64,000 nt of DNA from contig NC_092575.1 of assembly GCF_037975245.1 (NCBI RefSeq), forward strand, positions 27,439,841 to 27,503,840, read 5' to 3'. The DNA comes from Apostichopus japonicus. Lineage: Eukaryota; Echinodermata; Holothuroidea; Aspidochirotida; Stichopodidae. Positions 22,801 to 34,800 of the stretch are shown here, one piece after another. A program made the position numbers and the translations under genes. Below the pieces are notes generated by a model. The model did no database searches and had not been told where the DNA came from. It was given only the letters and a program-made list of their open reading frames with translations. The stretch's first letter is position 1, and every line of letters begins with the position of its first letter.

Positions 22801-25800
22801 TTGATTGGGGAGTATTGTACCCATTATCTCACTGAATGCTCTTAATGGGACTTCAGAGTGTAGTCAGATCATATGAGCCTTGTTGCATACAAAATTGGTA
22901 GGTAGAAAACTAAATAGTACAAGTCAATTGAGGTATTAATATGCTAATGAACAAGTGCATTTCTAGTGAAGTCAACCAGAACCCTGAGAAATCCAAATAT
23001 CTTGCCCAAATATAGAATTCAACTGTATAGAAATTTGTTCATATACCGTGCAGCAATGTTTATACAATTTGATAGTTTAGAACCTTTATTATAGTTTCAG
23101 TAATGACTGTTTCATCATTTTATGTTTAACCCATTTTACAATCTTATTCCTTTCACTTACCATTTACCATATCATTTGTAGAACCTTAAAAAGAACTGTT
23201 TATTGATGTACGCCTATTTATAAATATTTAATATTTATACCCTGTACTGGTTTAAAATAAATCGAAATCGAAATTTAATTAAGTTTGTGTACAGTAATTA
23301 ATATTGATTACTGTACATCGTTAACAGTATCTCTTGTGAGTGATTCCTTACACATTATTTACATCTTCTTATTAAAGCAACATTCGTTTCTCTGTGTTGA
23401 AAAAGGACATGGCATCCTCCCCATGCTCTTCTTGAATAATTTTGGCAGAAAAATTAAGCTGTATAAATTTTGATCATAACACAGTAAATAATTGGCAAAT
23501 TTGTACCACACCTCTCTTATGCATTCCTTAAGTCTCACCAATGTGTTCTTACATACCTCTGTTTCGGTAGTACAGTTTTTTTGTCTACCTTCACTTAATT
23601 GCCTGCCCTCTTCCATGATTATACATGTGATTATGAGACCCTAAATATACTAGTGATTTTTTTCAATGTGACCCTATTTATATACTAATGATTATATGGA
23701 GATTAACTCAGTGTGACCCTAAATGATCTGCAGTCAGAGATTGTAGAGGTCAAAGGTTATGGATTTAAAGCGGAGAAACTATTTGACCCTGAGCTGTATA
23801 TCGCTAAATATACTGTACGACTCTGGTAGGGCTGATATGAGAATGCACTCCTTTGATTTGTGGGGCATGACTGGGGAATCCCAGTCTTACTTTAATAGTT
23901 CTGCAAAAACTTTCAAACCAGGAATGATGACATTGGCATTGTGAGATCTGGGAAGTTTAAAGTAGCCTTGTTGTTTTGAAGAGCTCTATTCATTCTTTTA
24001 GTTTCCAGGAAGTTTCCAAGTTTGGAATATGATGGTTATAAAATATTTTCCACTCTTAGAATTAAAGGCAACGTATAAACAAAGAAAGAGGAAGTTAGTT
24101 GCATAAGTTTGTCTTTTAAACAAAATGGTTTGAAATGACTAACATTGTCATAGTTGAAAGTTTGATCTGTTTTCCTTTGTTATGCCTACTACTGTACAGT
24201 AGTTGTCATTGCATACAGTACATATTAAAGTTGCTACGGCTACATTTATAATTTTCAGGACTACAGTACCAAATTACAATGCTTGTGTTGATCTTTAAAA
24301 TCTTGATTGGGGAGTATTGTACCCATAACCTCACAGAATGCTTTTAATGGGACTTCAGAGTGTAGTCAGATCATATGAGCCTTGTTGCATACAAAATTGG
24401 TATGTAGAAAAATAATTAGTACTTATCAATTGAGGCATTATTATGCTAATGAGCAGGTGCACACATACATTTAATCTATTTTGTGTACAGTAATTATGTT
24501 AATATTGATTGCTGTACATCGTTAACAGTATCTCTTGTGAGTGATTCCTTACAAATTATTGACATCTTATTGTTAAAGCAATGGTTTCTCTGTGTTGAAA
24601 AAGGACATGGCATCCTCTCCCTCCTCCTCTTGAATAATTTTGGCAGAAAAACTAAGCTGTATAAATTTTGATCATTTAACACAGTAAATAATTGGCAAAT
24701 GTTTACTACTGTACACCTCTCTTAATATGCATTCCTTAAGTCTCACCAATGTTTTCTTACATACCGCTGTTTCTGTTGTGTCTTATAGACCTTCACTTGC
24801 CTTCCCTCTACCACATCTCAGCACCATCTGAGAAGTCTTGGAACAGTCAGTGTTGTATGATGATAGTCACACACAGGATGGTTGCTATGTCCATCCCGTA
24901 AAATACTCACTCACTTAAAGCAGCATTTGCATTTTGTCGCCGTTTTCCACTTTTTTGACAAGTCCATCAAGTTGTATACATCACAAAACAGCAAACAAAG
25001 ATATCAGCCAAGTTATTTCCCTGCCAAAAGCGTTAATTGGCAAGTAATTAAGGTTATTTGCAGATAATGAGAAATGTGTCCACGGACAAATTACACATTT
25101 AATATTAATCGCATATACAGCTCCCCCAACCCACTAGTTTGAATTCAACCGATCAGAGATGCAGGTTTAGCTATGAGCCGTTGCTAAAAATAGATTCAAA
25201 ACGTCGAGTTGGTAACTTGGTAGAACCAGCGAGCTGGACTCTAACAGCTCCCTGGTACAACTGCCATAGACAATCTACACAAATCAACATGGTGTTGTAA
25301 ATTACATAGTGGCCAATGACGTTTGTAGCTTTTAAATATTCATATTATGGGCGAGGTTTATTTGGATCCCAACGGAAATTATCTTCGAGAAAAACAAAGT
25401 TGAAAGTTGTAACATTTTCGACTTTTATGCCACCATTTGAAGTAAGATTTGAATACATAAGCTAGTTATACATGTCGTATGGCATTGTGGAATTAGTGAG
25501 GTTGGAAAAAACCATAGAAAAGGACGCAAAATGCTGCTTTAAGCATGCTAAATTTGCACCATGTTTCATCCATTGGAAGTCATTCCTATATAATTTTAGC
25601 TTGAAAAATGAAAATTGACATGACTGTCTGATGTTCTTAGTGTGGAAACATTAAATGTGGAGAAACATCTGAAAAGTGTGGCGATCTCTCTGATCTTTCG
25701 AGCTCATCTACCTGCATAACTGTAGACCAGAGCATACATTACGCACTTTGTACAGGACTGTTTGGATGAAACATACACGTGAGTGTGTTGGTTTCGTAAA

Positions 25801-28800
25801 AGTTATGTTTCTCTCTCTCTATTTCCCTAGTGTGAACACTACCACAGCCTTCCCGATGTCTTAAAGTGTACATTCGTTAACGAAACTGCAGACTGCCAGA
25901 TCGATGAAGGATTTGTTAATTACTTGAAATTCAGTATTTGCCAGTTTGAAGCCAGGCTCATTCCACTGCCTCTGACTATCCTGGTGAGATTAAGTGACGC
26001 TTTAATATGTGCAAGTACTTTTAATTTGATCCTGAATCTATGTATAAATATAGTTTATAAATCCTTATAGGGAACTACTGTAAACAGGAAGGTACAGTAA
26101 TTGGCCCATGCTATCTCTTATGACACAAAAACATCTTACAGTAGGTTGTTCCCCTTGTTGAAATATAAAGTTTAGAATTATTTTCAGTGTTTGAAAACCT
26201 TCTGACCATGTACAGTAGGTTTTCAAATGAAACCTTATTACATCCATAAAAGACAAGGATACTGTATTAATATGTAATTGTTACATCTTTCTTTTGCATT
26301 ACTTGATCATTGCTTTCCTGATATCTTTTCATTCCTGCAGGGTGTATGGCTGGTCTTCTTGTTGGCCGCTCTTGGTGTAACTGCCGACAACTAGTAAGTG
26401 CTGGACATCCTGTTAACTTTATTTTGAGAAGAAATCCTTGTCCGACTAGTAAACAACCATTGATCAAAATTATATCATTCATAAGAAATATTTTGTTTAG
26501 AGGCTCCAAAGATCATCTTTACCATTTGCTGTTTCTTTGAAGACCCATGTAGTGTTTTCCTTTGGCAAACAGGGAATGATAAAATTTCTAAAATCATAAC
26601 AATCTATACTGTCAGTGATTTGTAGTTGAACTGCACAGACTGGAATCCAGTTTACAATTTTAACAAACACAGAGTAATCAAAACTCTGGACAGGAAGGAA
26701 GTATGCTATAGTTTGATGCGGGTTCTATCTCGCAAACAGCCAGGCAAATAACTACAAGATCTTGTATCTCACAGAGAAAAATATCTCTTATTGCTTCTTC
26801 ACGAAATGTTCCAAACTTTAATACTGTAACAAGCTTTCTTGTTTAAGTCATCCAGAAAATTTTCTGACTACTGTACCTTGATTGTGAAGCACTGTAAAGG
26901 CTTGGTGGGACCCCCCCCCCCCCCCTTATGGGTCTTATATTTTGGGGAGTTTAATGTAAACATACTGTACAACCAATGTGACAGCATGTTGTCACTAACC
27001 AATCGGGAATATTTTAGGATGTAATTTGCTTCCTTTCCAAACACCAGGCCTTTCCTTTCTTAGGTTGGGAAGTGGAATTGCAGCCATGGTTTTGGAGAGC
27101 CATTGATATGAACTATATTGACAATGTTTTTACAAGTACCCACAAAGTCAAAATAGAGAAAGCAAATCTTCAATTGAAAAGAAAAAGCATGTATGAAGTG
27201 TTGACTGGTGAGATATCTTCATAATGCAACACTGTAAAATAACCTGATTTGTGCTACACAGAATTTGCAATATGTCTACAATTAATACTGTAATATTGAC
27301 AAATTCTTTCTTTAAGACCGGGATTAACTTGAAGTCTCATTGTGAGAATTTTGTAGTGGATGTAAACGATTGAAATTGAAAACTATTTATTTCCACTTCA
27401 CCATAACATAAACAAAGTGAACAAATAACATTTGAATATACAATACAAATACATTCCATAGGAATCAAACAATTGATATATACAAATGATGTGAAGTGGG
27501 GGGGACCTGGCAGGTAGCAGAACTTATGAAGGCCAGGCCACCAACAAAAACACACACAAACCCCCCCCCACCCCACCTCCCCTCACCAAAATACACCTAA
27601 ACGATGGTGGCAAGATGATGCCAAAAATTGTCCCGTATCAGAGTGCTCAGATATTTGAACCGTCCATAGATGACAGGAATAACTTGCGTTTATATGCAAC
27701 TTCCTCTAGTTCGGATAAATGAACTGCATTTGAAGTTCCTTTTGATAAAACTTGTCAGTTGTAAAATTCATTTCACAACTGTACCATAAATATTTGACCA
27801 CCAATACAGTATTTTTAGTAAATTATCATAGATTTGTCAGTCCACAGTGAAGTGTATATATTCACCCTATTTCCTCATTCTTTGGTTCTCAATTTTTGTC
27901 TAGACTCACTGAATAAACCAATGTGTGCACTTTGAATGCGTACATGTCTTTTCCTTGGCTGGTTTTTGGTAACTTGCCAACTTATTTCCCCATAATGGTT
28001 ATATTTGTTTAAAGGGTGTGAAGACTCTTGCAAAAAGAAACATCTTATGCCGGTAATCTGACCTAGTTTCGAAAGGAGGTGTAACAGAAGTGTGAGACAC
28101 CACCATCGATCCCAGAAAATACACACACAGCTTGCTACCATCGGTAATTAGACACTAGTGTACAGTCAGTAGATACAGCTGTGGTCAATACCCACAGCAC
28201 AGTGTGTAAACGATAAACGATGGACATCTCAAGTCCAGCTAAAGATAACAAGGTTTCACGTTTCATGTCTGCATTTTGTAGCGACACGAACAAAACGTCA
28301 CTTGCAAGCAACAGAAGGTTAACTTTTTCAGATGGCTGCACGCGGTTTGGGGTGAGTCTTCAATGCCTTTAAACTGGGCAGTTATAGCTCTATGCAAATG
28401 CCATGCATACAATTCTGTATTTAATGTTGAATATTCTCTCTGATTCTTTCCAGCTTTTGTCCAGCCCTAACAGTCATCTCGCATACTCTGAAGCTGAGTC
28501 AGAACATTGCTGTATCCTTATAAATACTGATAGGATTTTATTTTAAACGGCATGAAAATATGCCTATAATTTATGTTAATGGCTTATAAATATTTATAGA
28601 ATCATATTTTAAAGTCGTGGAAGTATCCATAATTCAGATTTTAACAGCTTGGCAAGTTTTTGTATACCCTGGTTCTTTTTTATTGGCAATGAAATATTTA
28701 TATCATTGTATTTTAATGATAACATTAATTCCATATTTAACATTGTGTTTTTAGTACTGAATTATTGCAATTGTATTGTATGACAATACTCTGGCAATGA

Positions 28801-31800
28801 CAATAGATGAATATAGTTTTCTACATCAGGACTGTTGTCATGAAATTGTAGCATTATACAGGATTAGGGGGCACAATGATAAAACGTTACCTATTCAGTA
28901 TGTTAGGTAGATATATGAGGAAATGCATATATAAGGACTATAGACAGGCAAGGTTTTGGGAAATTTATCAGCGTTCCAGTCAGCAAAATAATCGAAGATG
29001 AAGTCATCAGGATCTAAATATTTAGAATGTGTTTGTCTTTTGACAAATAGCAGCAGTATTTCTCCAGCTATAGACTGCTTTGAAGCCTGTCACAGAAGTG
29101 TAGCACTCCTGTATTTCCTACATGATGAAGTGTCTAGTCATCAAAATAATTCTATTTGCAGCTTACAAATTTGCTGTTTTTACGAAAGCAGTATCCTGTT
29201 TAAATATCAAGTGCGTCATGTAATTCAAAACCAAGAATTGTTTGTTAATGAACAATTCAAGTTTTGTATGAATAAGCATTAGATGCTTCGATTAAAAACA
29301 CTAATGAGGTGTAAACCTTGCAAAATGTCATAAATAACGCACATACCAGACAGAAAGTACTGGTGTGTGTGCGTGTGTGGGGGGGTGGGGGGGATGAGGG
29401 TGAGAGCATTCTTGGTGACACAAGTTCACAGTGTGCTAACTTTAAGTACTGCCCTCTTCATTTAAGCTATGAATGAGAGGACTTTCATTGTGTCCATATC
29501 AAGTGTGTCACTTGTCATAAATTTTCCTTAAGTTGAGATTTATTCCACCAGGGGGTGACATTCCTTGCATTTGGTAACGGGGCTCCTGATATATTCAGTG
29601 CAGTGGCAGCGATATCAGCTGCTAAGAATGGCGACGCTGGATTGGCAATTGGAGCACTCTTTGGTAAGTGAGCAGAGGGATAGAGACAGGAAGATAGCCG
29701 GGGAGGGGGACTAGTTGGGGAGGTGAGGCTAGTTGGGGCTGGGACTAGTTGGGGAAGGGGATAGTTGGGGTGGGGGTTAGTTAGGGCAGGTATTAGTTGG
29801 GGAGGTGAGGCTACTTGGGGTATGGGCATAGTTGGGGCAGGTATTTATTGGGGAGGGGGCTGGTTGGGGATGTTGGGCTAGTTTGGAGGGGGGCTAGTTG
29901 GGGAAGGGGAATTGTTGGGGTAGGGGATAGTTGGGGTGGGGGTCATAGTTGGGGCAGGTATTAGTTGGGGAGGAGGTAGTTTGGGAGGGGATTGTTGGGG
30001 AGGGGGATGGTTGGGGATTGAGAGACCTCTTGCAAATTTTATTCAGTTAAAACAAGTTGTCCCTTGCAACATAGTTTGCTCAATTCATCTGGCAAGAAGC
30101 CGGCAGTCTCATATATTGATTCTAAATCAATTCCCCTGCCAATGTAGTACATACTGTAGTTACTAACATTTGAAGATATAACATATGTGTGCATCAAATA
30201 TCTCTCTTTGTCCTTCCTGTCGAAACTGTGGTTTAATTATGTAGTCACAAGAAAAATAGTCAAGGAAAGTTAGGTGAATCAAGAGTCTCCTGCTATTTTA
30301 TTTTTACCAGCCTTAAATGTTTTGTTGGTGTAACTGCATGCACACTGGCTGTCTTTACTCAAGACTTACCCAAGGATATCAGGTTACATCTCCAAATTGA
30401 GTAGAACTGTGACATTAAAAGACAGAACAACTCTCTAAATGTATCTTAATTACTCTGAAGTTAATTTGGTTCTAATACAATTTCGTATCCCATTGTTAAA
30501 TCTTATCTCCCTATTACCCCTTAACTCAACCATGACACAGATACACACTTTAACCCAAATTCCTGATTCTCAATCATCATTAATTGCTACTTTGTACCTA
30601 ATTTTAATAACGTTCACTTTGTTCTGTTTTTTTTTCCACAATCTTTGATACCTTTCATTGACTACACTTGGACACAATGAAATGTTTCTTGCAGGTGCGG
30701 GAATATTCGTGACCACAATCGTAGCTGGAGCAATCTCTTTCACTCGTCCTTTCAAAATGGTCGAGAGGCCTTTCCTAAGAGATGTCATATTTTATCTAGC
30801 AGCGGCCTTTTGGACATTCAAAGTTCTCTATGTCGGTGAAATTTACCTTTGGGAAGCTGTTGGTAAGGATGTTGTATAATTTTGTTTTAATCCAGTGGTA
30901 CACAGCATAGGTGCTTGTGCAACACTGTACCTTGCTTTTATTGTTTCCTTATCAAGCAATTGGAACATCTTTCATTTTTACCAAATTTCACTTTCCCTTG
31001 CCATGGAAATATCCACATATCATATTAAAACAACTAGACAGTGGTGACTTGAGAGTTTTCATACCGAAAATGAAGATATGTATATATATCTTTCATCGTC
31101 TGCTCCAACAGGAAACGATTGATATAGATTTGGAAGTGTTTGAGATATGACATAAACTTTCCCTTTCACATAGGCAACTAATTCACCACTTCGGGAGCTC
31201 AGCTCTAGGTAAAACAATAGAGGACTTTTATTGGCTTCAAATGACATATTTACAATGCATCACAAACCCATCTTAACAGCAGGTTAAAAGCTGCAACTTA
31301 CTGGCACTTTTTGTGCATTCATTTAACTCATACTATTCCCATTTGTTGTTGTTATTATTATTGCTCATTAAATTGAATGTATCATATTAGACGAGGGAAC
31401 ATGAATGTTTGAAGTGATTATTGTTTTCTCCCTGTTTTAAGGTTTCGTTGTTCTGTATGCGGTCTATGTGGCTGTTGTTTTGATTGGTAGGAAGATATAC
31501 CAAAGACAGAAAAGAGGGAGGTCAACTGACAATAGTGCACCCTCCTCTCAAAGTAAGTCAACTGGAATCATTTAACTGAGCATGGTGGCCAATTGGCTAA
31601 GGCAACGGACTCGTGATCCAAGGATTGCTGGTTCGATTCCTGCCTAGTTCATTACTTTGTGTCCTTGAGCAAGATGCTTTATCTCACTTGCCTCTCTCCA
31701 CCCAGGGGTTAAATGGGTACCTGTGAGGTAATTTGTCATTGGGCGCAGTATGTTACTGCTGCCGTCTGGAGGGATTGTCTCTGGGACAGGTTATCATTGA

Positions 31801-34800
31801 GCAGGGGTAATATAACTTGTAAGCGCTGGAATCATTTATGTTTAAAAAATAGAGGAGTTTATAGCTTCAAATAATCAAATGACATGTTTACAGTGCATCA
31901 CAAAAATTTTTGGGATGTACAGTTTTTACCATTCTCCAAGGGGGGGGGGGATGCTCTTTTGTTTATGTGGAGTTAACAGAACATGATTTAGAGTGAGCAA
32001 TTAGGATTTATAAAACAATGGATTAACATTACTGATGAGTCAAGTCATCATCAGATTAACATTACAGGAGCATTCAACAGATTTGACATGCTTTAATGTT
32101 GAATACGTTTGTAAAATGGAATAGCTATTGAAACATTGCTTAATCCAACTTTTTTTGGGGGGGGGGGGGGCTTGGATTATAATACATCAATTTTGATTAA
32201 AATCAATGTTTGAATTTTTTTTTTTTTTTTATGTAAATTAATATGAAAGTCTGGATTAGGTTCTTATCAAATAAATATTCAGTTATTAGGACACTTCACG
32301 CTGTATTATATGTTGAATTTGTGTCAATTTGATCACAAAGTTTAAAAGTAAAATGTTTAGGTCCCTGAAATCAACATCTGTTTGGCCAAAATGTTACCAG
32401 GAGCTATTAAATTAACAACATGGTTTGTAAACTGAAATAAAACAAATCAAGCTTCTGTAATAGATAGGATTATTAAGTTTAAATGTCTGTCAGCTATTAT
32501 ATTGATGTGTTTCTCCTTTTTCTTTCAGTAACATCAGGATTGGAGAGTAATGGGACAGGCAGTTCTGTAAATGCACATGAAAATGATGTTAGTAGTGGAT
32601 ATAACATTCAAGCCAATGTTGCCAGTAAGTATAATGGATGGTGTTGGTAGTGGGTATAACATTCAAGCCAATGTTGCCAGTAAGTATAATGGATGGTGTT
32701 GGTAGTGGATATAACATTCAAGCCAATGTTGCTAGTAAGTATAATGGATGGTGTTGGTAGTGAGTATAGCATTCAAGCCAATGTTGCCAGTAAGTATAAT
32801 GGATGGTGTTAGTAGTGGGTATAACATTCAAGCCAATGTTGCCAGTAAGTATAATGGATGGTGTTAGTAGTGGGTATAACATTCAAGCCAATGTTGCCAG
32901 TAAGTATGATGGATGGTGTAGGTAGTGGGAATAACATTCAAGCCAATGTTACCAGTAAGTATAATGGATGGTGTTGGTAGTGTGAATAACATTCAAGCCA
33001 ATGTTGCCAGCAAGTATAATGGATGGTGTCTGTAGTGGGTATAACATTCATGCCAATGTTGCCTCAGACCCAGTATTACATCATACTGTTGAATGGTAGT
33101 GATAGTTGGAAGGTAGTAGTGTTGAATAGTGTTTTAGAAGTTGTTATCAAATGAGCGATAACTAAAGTGTCTGGTTCTCTTTTCTACACAGATGGCCTAG
33201 GTGCCACAGAATCATTATTTGCTGGTGTGATCCTTGGGGGCAATGACCCCATTCATCGAGATACACAAGGTAAGTAGATTGCTCTTGGGTAACAGAACCT
33301 TTTGGGCTATGATCAAGGGTAGATGCTATTTGTTGTGTGCAGGACAGTGACTCTGTTCTTGGGGGCAATGACCCCATTCATCGAGATACAGAAGGTAAGT
33401 AGATTGCTCTAGGGTAACAGGACCTTTTGGGCTATGATCAAAGGTAGATGCTATTTGTTGTTTGCAGGACAGTGACTCTGTTCTTGGGGCAATGACCCCA
33501 TTCATCGAGATGTACACAAGGTAAGAAGGTTGCTCTAGGGTAACAGGACCTTTTGGGCTATGATCAAGGGTAGATGCTATTTGTTGTTTGCAGAACAGTG
33601 ACTCTGTTCTAAATCTGACATCTTCATGTTCACACATTTGTAATCTAAGCTTGACTATGGTCAGTAATATTTGGTCTGCATTCAGATTTCTTTGTTGAAT
33701 GACTCTTCTGTCGCTGATTATTTAGTAGTTAGTCTCAATGTTTAATGACTATATTTGGCTTCAGTCCTGATTAATATGTGCAAAGAAGATGTAAAGTATT
33801 AAGATTTGATTTTGAAAGTAGGCCTTAAATGATTTTCTCTCAGTTTTAAATTTCTGTTGTTACATTAAAGGAGAGGCAAACCTAAGTACCATTATTACTG
33901 GTCTGTGCAATAGAGATAAATGTCACGAACAACTTCCATAAACAGATAAGAAATATATTATTCCATTTGACAGATATCAAAGATTTAATATTTCTCCACA
34001 AACAAGGCTGAAGACTTGATCAAGTCAAAATTTGACATCATAGAGTTGGGTTTGTTTCTCCTTAAATAAGAGAAAAGGAACAACTTAGATTTTTATCGGC
34101 GAACATGCTTGAAAGCCAGAGATTCTACAGTGCGTAGACAATCAGCTGCTTCCAGTATTAGTGTAACATGCCTGATAGAGAGCTATAAACAAAATAGTGA
34201 TCAGCAAACATTATTGCCAAAGGAATGTTATGATAAATTGCCTCTCCATCTGCTGGTGATGAGTTTTCCCCAATGCGTGTGTTGTTTTTTGTTTTACTAA
34301 TTTTCTTTCAATGTGCAATTTATTTCAATCAAATCAATCACTGTGCAATCAATTTCAACCAAATCAGTCAATGTGGAGTTTAGTCATCTTTCACCATTGG
34401 TTAGGTTTTGGCCGTAGACAGCATTTAAAGGTCATAGCAATGCTAGGATAATCTCATGAAATGATTTTCAAGGGAAAAAAATTGGGAAGCAAGGTTATGA
34501 TGTGTCTCATCCATCTAGCTAACAGATAAGTAGAGAAGATTGAATTGGTGGCTGTTTATGTTTTGCAATCCAGAGTCTGTTTCACAAATTATCAAACCAG
34601 ATGTGGACATGAACATTATTTGAAATATAAAACTTGTAGGATTCATTCATGTTATTGCTACCTGATTGAATCCATCCTTATATATTTTGTTTTTATTTAC
34701 CTTTCACCCATTACATCATTCTGCAGTTTATAATTTATTTTCATCACCTACTTTCACATTCATATTGAAGCTCTGTTGGGTAATCAGGAAGATGAGGGCA

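Noticed and set aside
25641-25778. Constitutive NCLX exon with TGA read as selenocysteine
   Set aside because: NCLX is not a known selenoprotein, the protein aligns well with the exon skipped, and no SECIS-like element was seen.
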